Below are positions 1-8,192 of a stretch of 40,242 bases of DNA, piece after piece (position 1 is the stretch's first letter; each line of letters starts with the position of its first letter). Origin of the DNA: a virus. The stretch lies in IMG/VR virus record IMGVR_UViG_3300033148_001509, positions 1-40,242 of that record; one strand, 5' to 3'. The notes below the pieces were generated by a model. It was not told the DNA's origin. It saw only the letters and a list, made by a program, of their open reading frames with translations, and did not search any database. The position numbers and the translations under genes are program-made.

Positions 1-42
1 AATTTTCTTTACGGCGCGAGCTGGATGTTCTACGGAGAATGA
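1..42 (+). CDS. C-terminal part of a 15-residue peptide gene that starts at the window's other end
   Basis: Reading from base 1 gives 13 codons ending in TGA at 40-42, and that stop overlaps the next ATG. The last bases of the window (ATGAGT from 40237) are in frame with base 1, so the joined ORF would encode MSNFLYGASWMFYGE. It has AAGGAGG upstream, and its start and stop both overlap neighbouring genes. This is the usual arrangement of this operon and suggests a circular or permuted genome. If the window is not circular, this is the tail of a longer unseen gene. No function is recognised. Confidence 0.55.
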   Translation, partial: NFLYGASWMFYGE

Positions 43-269
43 ATGACTCAAAGGGACGTGAACTAGCCAGATACCAGAAGTTATATACTGACCATGTTGA
101 GCAAGTTCAATCCCTCACCTCAGAGCGAGACCGGTTGCGCGAGGCTTTGAAGTTCCTATGCAGAGTTAAGGATCATAAAGACGAACATGGAAAGGACAGG
201 TGGTACACGCAGGCACAGCCAGCAGCATGGGAGCAAGCCCGTAAAGCCCTAGCCGATATAAAGGAGTGA
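39..269 (+). CDS. Small coiled-coil hypothetical protein (76 aa)
   Basis: The start ATG overlaps the preceding stop and has GGAG just upstream. The product is charged and probably mostly helical: residues about 8-40 carry a heptad-like pattern rich in Leu, Gln and Arg. The C-terminal part (PAAWEQARKALADI) looks like the short phage proteins found near early operons. No enzyme motif is visible. It lies in the rightward operon of small early proteins, and function is unknown. Confidence 0.7.
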   Translation: MNDSKGRELARYQKLYTDHVEQVQSLTSERDRLREALKFLCRVKDHKDEHGKDRWYTQAQPAAWEQARKALADIKE

Positions 270-273
270 GAGG

Positions 274-591
274 ATGAGTGCAGAAAAATTACCTGATGAG
301 TGGTGCAAGCAATATGGGTTTGAAATATATGATCCTGATGGCTGGAGGAGCGGTACTGATAAATATAAGCCATGCTCTATGGATTTGCCGATTACGAATG
401 AGGAGTTTCTTGCTCGCGCCGCAATATCAACAATAAGTGATTTAACTAAATTCCCATTATGCACTGAACCCCTCTATACCATGAAAGAATCCATGACAAA
501 GCTATTTGAGATTGATAAAAGTGTTGTAGTGGTGACAGGAAAACAGCGTGTTCTTACGTCTTCTGATGAAGTTCTGGAGCTACTTAAATGA
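274..591 (+). CDS. Conserved phage hypothetical protein (105 aa)
   Basis: The start ATG follows GAGAGG. The N-terminal part contains WCKQYGFEIYDPDGWR, then PITNEEFLARAAISTI, a layout I associate with small early proteins of many tailed phages without known function. It is soluble with no membrane segment. Its stop overlaps the start of the next mini-gene (ATGA), so the two are probably translationally coupled. Confidence 0.75.
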   Translation: MSAEKLPDEWCKQYGFEIYDPDGWRSGTDKYKPCSMDLPITNEEFLARAAISTISDLTKFPLCTEPLYTMKESMTKLFEIDKSVVVVTGKQRVLTSSDEVLELLK

Positions 592-677
592 TTGAGCTAA
601 CTATTAGTGAATTTTGGTTAGGTGTGGTATTCATATTTCTTTGTGGTTTTATGATTGGACTTAGGCTCCTTGATTAA
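588..677 (+). CDS. 29-residue single-pass membrane peptide
   Basis: The ORF starts at an ATG overlapping the previous stop and ends at TAA 675-677, directly before the next ATG. The product is almost entirely one hydrophobic segment (LGVVFIFLCGFMIGLRLL), so it should insert in the inner membrane. Tight coupling on both sides supports a real gene. Together with the next two ORFs it forms a run of tiny membrane or export products. Role unknown; superinfection exclusion or lysis control are possibilities only. Confidence 0.55.
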   Translation: MIELTISEFWLGVVFIFLCGFMIGLRLLD

Positions 678-869
678 ATGCACATACTAATATTTCTTGG
701 CCTCTGTGGATACGTTCCTGCTGACGTAGAGTTATCAAATAAGCTCTGCGTAGGTAGTATGGAAGCCCAGTACCGTGATATAGGACAAGGGGATGGGTTT
801 GATGATTTTGAGAGAGCTTATTTTGAATGGCAGATATCAAAATTAGTGTGGCCCCACCCACCGTTATAA
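678..869 (+). CDS. Hypothetical protein with hydrophobic N-terminus (63 aa)
   Basis: The ATG begins immediately after the stop of the upstream mini-gene. The first 13 residues (MHILIFLGLCGYV) are hydrophobic and could be a weak signal or anchor. The rest is soluble and acidic, ending in WPHPPL. There are cysteines in both parts. No family recognised. The context, between a membrane peptide and a mini-lipoprotein, hints at an envelope location, but this is inference. Confidence 0.5.
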   Translation: MHILIFLGLCGYVPADVELSNKLCVGSMEAQYRDIGQGDGFDDFERAYFEWQISKLVWPHPPL

Positions 870-883
870 ACATAGGAGAGAGG

Positions 884-949
884 ATGAAATACTTAATTAT
901 CGGAATAGTTTTGATGGTTGCCGGGTGCGCTCCAATACCGATTATCTAG
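884..949 (+). CDS. 21-residue lipoprotein precursor (mini-lipoprotein)
   Basis: The ATG at 884 has a strong AGGAGAGAGG upstream. The product starts MKYLI, has a hydrophobic core and then a lipobox VAGC, followed by only APIPII and a stop. Signal peptidase II would release a lipidated peptide of about seven residues. Small phage lipoproteins such as T5 Llp block receptors, but this one is far smaller, so that function cannot be assumed. Its 3' end overlaps the convergent o-spanin gene by eight bases. Confidence 0.6.
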   Translation: MKYLIIGIVLMVAGCAPIPII

Positions 950-1241
950 CGCATTGCTCCATATGTGATGCGGCTTGTGTGATATAGCGTTTAATATCAA
1001 TGAAGTTTAAAGATAGGTTCTGATAATTACTTCCGGTAAGGCATATATTGCTTTCAACTACCACCCATTTAACCGGAAGCATCGTCAGAGGTCTTGGTTT
1101 CGGCAGGGGAGGGAGGTCTAGTGAGCCTTTCAAGGTCGTTGAGCATCCCAGCAGTAGCAGAATTAATACGCCTAATAAGCATGTCTGGATGCCTCTCAAC
1201 CATCTTATCGAAGTCAGCCCTTGATACTTTCTTGATTTCAT
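942..1241 (-). CDS. Outer-membrane spanin subunit (Rz1-like lipoprotein)
   Basis: Nested in another frame of the i-spanin gene and extending past it. From the ATG at 1241 (GAGG upstream; an ATG five codons earlier lacks a ribosome site) the product has a basic n-region, a hydrophobic stretch and a lipobox LLLLGC. A proline-rich segment (LPPLPKPRPL) follows, typical of Rz1 proteins that span the periplasm. Signal peptidase II processing would anchor it in the outer membrane, where it pairs with the i-spanin for outer-membrane disruption. The C-terminal part, with three further cysteines, is longer than lambda Rz1. Family assignment rests on architecture, not alignment. Confidence 0.8.
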   Translation of the reverse strand: MKSRKYQGLTSIRWLRGIQTCLLGVLILLLLGCSTTLKGSLDLPPLPKPRPLTMLPVKWVVVESNICLTGSNYQNLSLNFIDIKRYITQAASHMEQCAR

Positions 1242-1428
1242 CCGATTGAACCTCATCTGCTATTTGATATTTATCGCTGACTATCCCTAAAGCTACTGTA
1301 TAACCTTCCACCTCAAGCACCTGACGAGCTATTACAGCGTCTTTCACTGCTACCTTGCCTATGAGGTAATAATTCCCGTAAAGGCTTCCTATGACCGATA
1401 AGGCAGCAAAGAGCTTGAAATAGATCAT
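1069..1428 (-). CDS. Inner-membrane spanin subunit (Rz-like)
   Basis: 119 residues: an N-terminal membrane segment (YFKLFAALSVIGSLYG) followed by a charged, helical periplasmic domain, the i-spanin plan. The start overlaps the stop of the upstream holin-like gene (ATGA). The o-spanin gene is embedded in its 3' half in a different frame, the classic Rz/Rz1 arrangement. It acts at the last lysis step, after peptidoglycan cutting by the M15 endolysin encoded upstream in the same transcription unit. Confidence 0.8.
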   Translation of the reverse strand: MIYFKLFAALSVIGSLYGNYYLIGKVAVKDAVIARQVLEVEGYTVALGIVSDKYQIADEVQSDEIKKVSRADFDKMVERHPDMLIRRINSATAGMLNDLERLTRPPSPAETKTSDDASG

Positions 1429-1601
1429 TTCTTAGCGAAATGCTCGCCAACATTGCCGCCAGCGAATCCGATCATCAACCCTATCATCAGGTTTGAATAG
1501 ACCACCGCATCAGCAGGGAGAAATCCTTTAGCCTGCATGATGGTAAAGACCATTCCCAGAATAGAGAAAAACCACAGCTTTCTTGATTTCAATTTATCCA
1601 T
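1425..1601 (-). CDS. Holin-like small membrane protein (58 aa)
   Basis: The ORF runs from an ATG at 1601 (overlapping the upstream stop as TGATG) to TGA overlapping the i-spanin start. The product begins with a basic MDKLKSRK, has two hydrophobic segments (WFFSILGMVFTIM and about residues 34-48, Gly/Met rich) and a basic tail. Size, two membrane segments and position between another membrane protein and the spanins suggest a holin or antiholin. Sequence family not recognised. Confidence 0.7.
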   Translation of the reverse strand: MDKLKSRKLWFFSILGMVFTIMQAKGFLPADAVVYSNLMIGLMIGFAGGNVGEHFAKK

Positions 1602-1885
1602 CAACTCTTCCTCCCGTGAACATGTGTATAAGTGTACTTCCTTAATTCATCTACTTCATTGCTCATATCTCGATACCAGATACGGTCTTCAGCTTGATTC
1701 GCTTTAATGTGGGTGATTTCTGTCTTCAAGACTAACGTAGTTGCCCATACCGATACCGCTCCACATATTACCGCTATGATGACGGCCTCTATGATTCTAG
1801 CCATAGAGAGGTGAGGCTTTGGCCCCGCGCTAAGAATAAACGGCAACCATTGTGCCCCCTCAAGCAAACCTTTTAACCGTTCCAT
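1601..1885 (-). CDS. Membrane protein with C-terminal helical domain, possible holin partner
   Basis: From the ATG at 1885 the protein is about 94 residues. A soluble N-terminal part is followed by a membrane segment (IIEAVIIAVICGAVSVWA) and a charged helical C-terminus (IKANQAEDRIWYRDMSNEV). It is directly coupled to the 58-residue holin-like gene and the spanins, so a role in lysis timing is likely. It lacks an obvious endolysin motif. An in-frame ATG 15 bases upstream exists but the one chosen sits after GAGGGCGG. Confidence 0.65.
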   Translation of the reverse strand: MERLKGLLEGAQWLPFILSAGPKPHLSMARIIEAVIIAVICGAVSVWATTLVLKTEITHIKANQAEDRIWYRDMSNEVDELRKYTYTHVHGRKS

Positions 1886-1972
1886 TTTTACCGCCCTCAA
1901 TAATTTGTTATAATTCGGAGCAAGGCTGCTCTAACAGCCCACCCCTAACCAATAACTTGAGGTAACAAGCTA

Positions 1973-2422
1973 ATGGCTCGATATGATTATATAACGACAA
2001 AACCAATATTCGAAGAACTCTTCGTAAAGAATATTTCTGGGTGTTGGGTGTGGACAAACTGCGTCGATAAAGACGGGTATGGTGTTTTTTGGTTTGGTAA
2101 CAAAAATATGAGGGCGCATAGATTCTCATGGGAGCTATATAAAGGGGAAATACCTGCAAATTTTGTCGTATGTCACACATGTGATAACCCTTCTTGCGTC
2201 AATCCAGCCCACCTATTTACGGGAAGCCAGAAAGATAATATTAAAGACATGCATAATAAAAAAAGGCATATTGGCAATAGAAAAATTGATAAATTTACCG
2301 CATCAAAAATAAGAACTGATATATCGTCCGGGCTTAAAACAAGAGCTATTTCTGAAAAATACAACATATCAATTCACATAATTAATAATATTAAATATAA
2401 TAATTCATGGGCTACGGGTTAA
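1973..2422 (+). CDS. HNH homing endonuclease, opposite to the late operon
   Basis: 149 residues. Residues about 67-81 carry CHTCDNPSCVNPAHL, the zinc-binding HNH motif of the HNH_3 type, followed by FTGSQKDN. Upstream HRFSWELYKGEIP is typical of the same family. The C-terminus (about 105-145) looks like a helix-turn-helix that would contact target DNA. The gene has GAGG upstream and lies on the plus strand between the lysis genes and the endolysin, converging on the endolysin with an 11-base overlap. It is probably a mobile insertion; the late transcript runs antisense through it. Confidence 0.9.
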   Translation: MARYDYITTKPIFEELFVKNISGCWVWTNCVDKDGYGVFWFGNKNMRAHRFSWELYKGEIPANFVVCHTCDNPSCVNPAHLFTGSQKDNIKDMHNKKRHIGNRKIDKFTASKIRTDISSGLKTRAISEKYNISIHIINNIKYNNSWATG

Positions 2423-2828
2423 ATATAATTATATCGCCGCTACGAAAACCACTTTCTACGTGAAGCCACGTCTTTGTTATTTCGGCATTCTCCATTCTCA
2501 CAATATGAGGATACAAGTCCTGATTCTCTATAATATGCTTCTGTACTTCTACAGGAGTTAGGTCTTTAAACTTACAATCAGCAGTATTCCCGTATCTGTG
2601 AGAGGAAAAAGTAGCCCCTTTCTTGTAAGTATAGGGTCTTGTTCCAGAGTATTTAAAGTTCCCGCCAAACTCATAATCATTTACTTTGATTGGCCCGGTA
2701 AAATCTCGCAGCTTCTCAAGCGTTACAGGAAGGAATGGAAGTATCACATTCCTAGCCCTCTCCCCTAAAGCCTCTACGGTTTCAGGGTCTACCAGCTCTT
2801 TTATGCTAAAGTTAGTTGATATGTTCAC
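2412..2828 (-). CDS. Peptidase M15-type endolysin
   Basis: 138 residues with the M15A zinc peptidase signature: SSHRYGNTADCKF (His77, Asp84) and WLHVES (His123). Such phage enzymes cut peptide bonds in peptidoglycan (L-Ala-D-Glu or D-Ala-D-Ala). There is no signal peptide, so export must depend on the holin. Start is GTG at 2828, which overlaps the tailspike TGA as GTGA and has GGGAG six bases upstream. Next to the spanin and holin genes it completes the lysis set. Confidence 0.9.
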   Translation of the reverse strand: MNISTNFSIKELVDPETVEALGERARNVILPFLPVTLEKLRDFTGPIKVNDYEFGGNFKYSGTRPYTYKKGATFSSHRYGNTADCKFKDLTPVEVQKHIIENQDLYPHIVRMENAEITKTWLHVESGFRSGDIIIFNP

Positions 2829-4687
2829 TGTAATCTCCCGCCTATTGTAATGCGTACCTTATCAACATCTACCGCCGTACCGCTTTGATTACGCATAATA
2901 AAGTCTATCCGGCTTGCTGTAGTGGTATTCTGTAAAAATCCTATGGCATTCCAACCATGAGCCTCGAACTTAATTTCGTTAAAGTCTACATACGCCTGTT
3001 TTACATGTAGTGAATATGAGCCTGTGGCCGTTTCGTCTACGGAAGAGACATTACCATGACTCAAGTCGAGAGCTATACCTACGCCTGATCCAGCGCCATC
3101 AAAGACTACATGACCATCACCGGCCAATCGTTTGAGCATCGGCGTAGCTGTAGCAGAAGTATACGAATCAGGGAGCTGCTGAAAGTCCATGCTCATCGGA
3201 ATATTAATGCATTCACTTTCTTCGGCAGGAGCGGCAAAATAACCACCGATAACAATCTCTGCCGTGGCTGCAAAATAAGCGGGAGACTTACCCGAACCCG
3301 TGGCCCAAGTGTAACTTCTTGACCACTTGCCGGGTGTGACAACCGGATTCCAAATATAACGATCTCTATCAGCACCGCGTAAGTGACGGCCTGCTACTGT
3401 GTCATCAAAGACCACACCGACTCGGAAATGGTCGTAAGGGCAAGCCTCAAAATAAGGGGTTCGTATCTCTAAATTTTCGATGGCCACACGATTCAAAGTG
3501 TCAAAAGCGCCCGGATCAATAGAAATGGGAACCCCGACATTTTCAAACCTTGGAGTATCAATAACGAGGTTAGAAATAATCTCGTCTGTAGCGGGCGCTA
3601 GAACAATTCCATAATGGCACTCTACACACTCAGGCATGCTCATAAGTGCGCGTGTAGTATTACCTTTAACTATCCCGCCTATATAGCACTCGCGGGCAAG
3701 CAATACGTCCGTTCTAAATGGCCACGTGTTAAAGGTTTCCCACCCCTGGTAATACCTTCTGAAGTGAATAGGCTCCAAAACGCAGTTAAGAGCATATTCT
3801 ATGGACAACCCTTTCGTAGTAGTGTCGGCAATCGTTCGCGTTGCTGTCGTAGAGGTTTGCGTACTCGCTGGGTTTGCAGACTCAGGCCCAGCAAAAATAG
3901 GTGAGCCATTAATGCGAATAAACGACTTTTCGTGAGCGTTTGCCTGAGATGTTGCGCCAAGCCTAAATCCAATAGTAGACCCGGTAATATTGCTTTGATC
4001 AAAAGCACAACCATTGAAGTTTGCAGTGTAAGAAGGTGGGGCTGATGCGGTTGAAAGTAGTGTGAATGGCGTATCATTGAGGTAAACCTTACTACCATCA
4101 AACTCCAACACAACCCCGTAATCCCTAACCAGATCAAACATATTCTGTATAGCAGTTGAGTCATCCGTGCCTGTGCCCGTACCCGTACCATTCTCGTTTA
4201 GCGCCCCATCACCAACACAATATCTATTTGAATCCCCTTCTGGATATTCATAAGCTATGGGGACTATAGAAAGGGCATCCTCGTTTGCAGTCAGCGGAAT
4301 CTTAACAAGATGAAAGCCTTTAGTGCCATCGTCTGTAACAATAGAAGCAAGGTCTGTTCTCAGTGTATCGGCATCAGAACCCGGATCAGCGTTAAGATTA
4401 TCAGCCACCTGTATGGCGTTTACAGTAATATTTCCATCAGCCTCGCCCTCGGTAGGGAATAGCCATAGATCATAATCGCCATTAATGAACGGAATGAATC
4501 TAGCACCTGAGCTTGATGTCTTTGGGAAGCCTTGAGCGTCAATCAGACATTTGACTAAGGTTGTCCCGCCCGCTGAATCCGTAGCCATTGATAGAGGCGT
4601 AGTCGTGCCTTGCACATAGGCTTTTAGCCAATAATTTGGGTAATCCTCATATTGAGGTATCGTTAGTGCTATGGGTGCGTATGCCAT
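2825..4687 (-). CDS. Tailspike / receptor-binding protein
   Basis: 620 residues. The N-terminal about 130 residues (IPQYEDYPNYWLKAYVQG and NGDYDLWLFP) form a particle-binding domain common in short-tailed phage spikes. Then comes a Gly-Thr repeat (about residues 166-174) and DDSTAIQNMFD, which normally opens a right-handed beta-helix of the pectate-lyase fold. The remainder is rich in short beta-type repeats. It probably binds and perhaps cleaves surface polysaccharide. It is the last structural gene before the endolysin. Catalytic residues cannot be named from sequence alone. Confidence 0.8.
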   Translation of the reverse strand: MAYAPIALTIPQYEDYPNYWLKAYVQGTTTPLSMATDSAGGTTLVKCLIDAQGFPKTSSSGARFIPFINGDYDLWLFPTEGEADGNITVNAIQVADNLNADPGSDADTLRTDLASIVTDDGTKGFHLVKIPLTANEDALSIVPIAYEYPEGDSNRYCVGDGALNENGTGTGTGTDDSTAIQNMFDLVRDYGVVLEFDGSKVYLNDTPFTLLSTASAPPSYTANFNGCAFDQSNITGSTIGFRLGATSQANAHEKSFIRINGSPIFAGPESANPASTQTSTTATRTIADTTTKGLSIEYALNCVLEPIHFRRYYQGWETFNTWPFRTDVLLARECYIGGIVKGNTTRALMSMPECVECHYGIVLAPATDEIISNLVIDTPRFENVGVPISIDPGAFDTLNRVAIENLEIRTPYFEACPYDHFRVGVVFDDTVAGRHLRGADRDRYIWNPVVTPGKWSRSYTWATGSGKSPAYFAATAEIVIGGYFAAPAEESECINIPMSMDFQQLPDSYTSATATPMLKRLAGDGHVVFDGAGSGVGIALDLSHGNVSSVDETATGSYSLHVKQAYVDFNEIKFEAHGWNAIGFLQNTTTASRIDFIMRNQSGTAVDVDKVRITIGGRLQ

Positions 4688-4688
4688 A

Positions 4689-6428
4689 TTATTGTTCCTG
4701 TTCTTCTCTAGTTACACTGGGAGACACAATTACCGCACCTGATGCGGCTTGTTGTGCTCTGCGTTTTATTTCTTCAGCAAAAAAAGCTGCATCGGCCACA
4801 AATTTATTAGCCGTTCCTTTTGATTTTGCGAGCGCAGCAATATCAGCAGGGTCTAAATTCTGGTCTAAAAGCAAATCTGTTAAATCAGAAATCCTTCTGT
4901 TTTTTATTGGGGTATGCTTTAAATATGCCCTTGTTACTCGTTTCGCATTCTTTCCGGCTCTTGCTAGATCGTCAGCAAACTTAGTATTATTTAGTGTAAT
5001 TTTTTGTGCTGTCTTTTTGGCAATCTGACCAATCGCAGGAACCGTCACGGCACCAATACCAGCACCTATGGGGCCGCCAAAGATTGAGCCTATCGCACCA
5101 CCACCACCAGCTCCAACAGATGCGCCTAACATGCTTGCTGCTTGTCCTTCTGATATGCCAAATTTTCCAAGGAATTTTGCTGTATTCGCTGCTGTTGTTC
5201 CTTGCTCAATTTTCTTTAATGTGGTTATCTCGTCAGAGGTAAAACCTTTAAGTCTCTTTTTGTTTTTAAGTAATTTCCTTGCTTCTATTCGCAAGCCATT
5301 CTCAAGACCGCTCGCAGTATGGCTTGCGTTCTCTATCATGTCGGTGATTGCTTGTGACTTAAATCCTCTCTGGGCCAAGCCCCTAGCTTCTTTAAACTTG
5401 CCTCCTATCTGGATAGACAGGCCATCTATAGCAGTATCCAGCTCGTCAATAATTATTCCGCCAATACGCGCATCTGTTTTATCCAGATCGTTTGCAGCAC
5501 CGCGAGCTATCTTCCTGAGCGTTTCTAGCTGGCTTGGTGATTTTGGAGCACCCTTATCATCTATAAATCGATCAATAACGGCCTGTGATTTAGGCGTTAG
5601 AGTTCTATCGATGCCCTCCTTAGTTACCTTTTTTTGTAGCTTATCAACAAACCTATCGAAAACTTCTGGTTTTATTTTGACTCCCGAATTATCTAAAGCC
5701 TTGTAAGCGTCAGATGATACTTGCCTAATGGTTTGCAGGTCTGGAGCAGCCTGGGTAATGGCTTCCGCCACATTGCCGGATAATCTCTGTGTCTTTAACT
5801 TTCCTTTGTTTAAACCTTTAACGCCAAAGGCTTCAAGTGCTGCCGTAGGCAATGAATGGGCAACAGCAGCTAGCTCTGGGCTTCCGGTAGCGTTAAGCGT
5901 GGCTTCTCCAAGTACAGGTGATATTCCTCGCGTCTGCACTTCCTCTACCGTCTCAGCAGCCTCACCAATATCGCCAGTCGTCGCTAAAGTAGTCAATCCA
6001 GCGATGCCAGAAACAGGTATTCTTGCTATATTCACACCTTTCTCAACCATTTCTCCAATCGACTTTAATCGCGCTTTACCGGCCACGCTTTGTGGATCGA
6101 AGGTTAATGCTTCTCTGACTAATTCAACGGTTTCAGCGCCAGATTTAGCGCCATCAAAGGCAGACATTACCAGCCCTGAAATGCCCGCAATCGGCTCCGC
6201 TAGTACGCTTGTGCCGACAGATAACAGAGCCTCACCTAACCCATCTTCTTCTGTTATTGCTTGTGCTTCGGGTAATTCTTGTGTCAGCTGTTCTTGAGCA
6301 TCATCTATCTGTGCTGTAGGCGTAACCGTTGGCTCGCCTGCTGGCGCATCTGTAAATAATACCCTGCCTTCATCTGCTTCACTCGGCGGCTGAATAACAC
6401 CCTCTGAGAATAGATTACGCCCCGCCAC
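4689..6428 (-). CDS. Putative DNA-ejection (pilot) virion protein, 579 aa
   Basis: Long, Ala/Gly/Lys-rich helical protein. An acidic N-terminus (to about 60) is followed by amphipathic segments with glycine-rich hydrophobic stretches, notably about residues 440-475 (GAGGGGAIGSIFGGPIGAG), which could cross or disturb membranes. Position between another ejection-like gene and the tailspike matches the P22 gp16/gp20 group. Start is GTG with GCGGAGG seven bases upstream; the gene overlaps the previous one by 14 bases. Assignment is from order and composition. Confidence 0.6.
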   Translation of the reverse strand: MAGRNLFSEGVIQPPSEADEGRVLFTDAPAGEPTVTPTAQIDDAQEQLTQELPEAQAITEEDGLGEALLSVGTSVLAEPIAGISGLVMSAFDGAKSGAETVELVREALTFDPQSVAGKARLKSIGEMVEKGVNIARIPVSGIAGLTTLATTGDIGEAAETVEEVQTRGISPVLGEATLNATGSPELAAVAHSLPTAALEAFGVKGLNKGKLKTQRLSGNVAEAITQAAPDLQTIRQVSSDAYKALDNSGVKIKPEVFDRFVDKLQKKVTKEGIDRTLTPKSQAVIDRFIDDKGAPKSPSQLETLRKIARGAANDLDKTDARIGGIIIDELDTAIDGLSIQIGGKFKEARGLAQRGFKSQAITDMIENASHTASGLENGLRIEARKLLKNKKRLKGFTSDEITTLKKIEQGTTAANTAKFLGKFGISEGQAASMLGASVGAGGGGAIGSIFGGPIGAGIGAVTVPAIGQIAKKTAQKITLNNTKFADDLARAGKNAKRVTRAYLKHTPIKNRRISDLTDLLLDQNLDPADIAALAKSKGTANKFVADAAFFAEEIKRRAQQAASGAVIVSPSVTREEQEQ

Positions 6429-7629
6429 TCGACTGCCTCCGCTTTAGTTCCTGTAAAACTTGAGGGCGCGTCATATTATTGGCTTTCATTGTTGCCCGAA
6501 TGTCTGATTCTGTAGCATCTCCCATCATTTCCTTTAATTCTGCTTTTTTCTTTTTCAGCCAATCAGCCTGAGTATTTCCCTGACCCAAAAATATAGCCTG
6601 TTCTTCGTAATAATTAGCAAGTTTTTCTTTTGCGGCTATCGTTTCATTTGTCCATTGGATTAATGCATCACCTTCAAGACCTATAGGCAAGGCAACAGAT
6701 TTAGCCAGGTCAAGCTCACCCTTTGACAACGCGCCAAAAGTAACCGCGCCAACCACATCAAGTCCGAGCCTGCGCTGTAATTGTTCCAGTTTTATGGTTT
6801 CCGCTTTAATACTTGGGAATAATGAGATTATCGGGCCAGTATTTGCCCCTTGACTGATTAATGGCGTCACTTCCCTTAAGTTGGTAATATTTTGCCGAAT
6901 CTTCTCAACCATGCCGAAGGCGTTATCAGCAGTTTTGGATGCTTTCTCAACATCCTTGACCCTTTTCGCTGTTTGAACGGTAACATCAGCACGTTCCTGT
7001 ATTTTTGCTTTGGCTTGGTCTCTTGCTTGCTGGAGTATATCGAGTCTTGCTTGGCCGGTGACTTCCGCGCCAGAAGGATCGGTAACAATCGTCTCGCCTG
7101 TTGGGTGAACTTGGATGGTTGCACCGGTATCTAGTATTTCAGTTTTAGCAGATGCAAGCCCCGTTTTTTGGAGTGTAATAATTCCTAGAGTCTTACCCAT
7201 CTGAATACTACTATCCAGCAACTGCTGAGCGCCGGTAAAATCACCAGATTCCATCTTGCTGATAAACAGGTCGGTATCTTCTGTGTTAACAGGCTGGCCG
7301 GTTTTCTGGCCCTCTGCTATTAATTGAGTGCGCCTACTCCGAGCAAAGTTCAGCCTATCTTCATTTGTCGGTAACGCATTAAGACTGACCGCAGCATTAG
7401 CAATAGATGTGGCTCTGCTCCTATCTCGCTGGTTTTGTATCTGTTGTGATGTTGGTACAGCAGCCTCAGCAGCGCCCGTCTGCGCCTCAAGCAATCTCTG
7501 CCTGATAGGGGATTCACGCCGATCTTGGCGTATCTTATCGAACCTTTCCGCGTTTAGCAGGATATTAGAGAACGTCTGACCAACATCAGGGACTTTAACG
7601 CCAAGGGAAATTCTAGGATCTATGGCCAC
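6415..7629 (-). CDS. Putative DNA-ejection virion protein, 404 aa
   Basis: Mostly helical, Gln/Ala-rich protein with long coiled-coil-like stretches (about residues 200-265), resembling internal ejection proteins of P22-like phages (gp20 position). Start is GTG at 7629, overlapping the TAG of the upstream HNH gene; its Shine-Dalgarno (GGAGGG) lies inside the last codons of that HNH gene. No catalytic motif visible. Function inferred from order: S74 protein, HNH, this, the 579-residue protein, tailspike. Confidence 0.6.
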   Translation of the reverse strand: MAIDPRISLGVKVPDVGQTFSNILLNAERFDKIRQDRRESPIRQRLLEAQTGAAEAAVPTSQQIQNQRDRSRATSIANAAVSLNALPTNEDRLNFARSRRTQLIAEGQKTGQPVNTEDTDLFISKMESGDFTGAQQLLDSSIQMGKTLGIITLQKTGLASAKTEILDTGATIQVHPTGETIVTDPSGAEVTGQARLDILQQARDQAKAKIQERADVTVQTAKRVKDVEKASKTADNAFGMVEKIRQNITNLREVTPLISQGANTGPIISLFPSIKAETIKLEQLQRRLGLDVVGAVTFGALSKGELDLAKSVALPIGLEGDALIQWTNETIAAKEKLANYYEEQAIFLGQGNTQADWLKKKKAELKEMMGDATESDIRATMKANNMTRPQVLQELKRRQSSGGA

Positions 7630-8192
7630 TATACTGCCCTCCGTTTGACTAATGGCTTCCCGTGATTCTTATGGTATCCATATTTTATTTCGGCAGATTT
7701 TCTACAGCAAACAGCTTCAAACCAGTCTGAAAATACGCCCAAATGCGTATGTCTACTAGCTTCTGTTGCTATTTTCGCCCTCCATCTTCCCGTTTCTTTT
7801 ATGAGGGATATGCCTAGGATCCCATGCGGCGTATCCTTTCTAATGGATATATTTTTTGAATTTTCTTTTCCTGATACTGATCTGATATTAGCCCATGAGT
7901 TATCATCTCTAATGCCATTTATATGGTCGATTTCATCGTTGGGCATCTCGCCAGTCATATACAGCCACGCAAGCCTGTGAAGAGGCATTCTTACGCCAAG
8001 CACATCCGTCACTAAATATCCGCTTTTGTCTTTTGATTTAAGAATCTTTCCGCTATATCTGGAATAAAATGCGGCGCATGAGCCGTCACATTTGAACCAT
8101 TTGCGATCCCTTCTTTTGACGGTGACTAACCCAGAAAACTTTTCATAATCAAAGAATTCTCTAGCGATTTTCTGAGTCATCTCAAGAGCCAT
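7629..8192 (-). CDS. HNH homing endonuclease with AP2-type DNA-binding domain
   Basis: 187 residues. The HNH core is at about 88-102 (IDHINGIRDDNSWANIR), and the C-terminal part (about 120-180: GILGISLIKETGRWRAKI, then FSDWFEAVCCRKSAEIKYG) matches the AP2/ERF-like domain often found with phage HNH enzymes. It is wedged between two ejection genes, overlapping the upstream stop by 11 bases, and its last codons form the ribosome site of the next gene. Related to the HNH gene at 18546-19055 over its whole length. Confidence 0.9.
   Translation of the reverse strand: MALEMTQKIAREFFDYEKFSGLVTVKRRDRKWFKCDGSCAAFYSRYSGKILKSKDKSGYLVTDVLGVRMPLHRLAWLYMTGEMPNDEIDHINGIRDDNSWANIRSVSGKENSKNISIRKDTPHGILGISLIKETGRWRAKIATEASRHTHLGVFSDWFEAVCCRKSAEIKYGYHKNHGKPLVKRRAV

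Noticed and set aside
5068-5706. Long plus-strand frame (212 codons) opposite the 579-residue virion gene
   Set aside because: Mirror frame of a coding region of biased composition; no ribosome site and low-complexity Ser/Pro-rich product.
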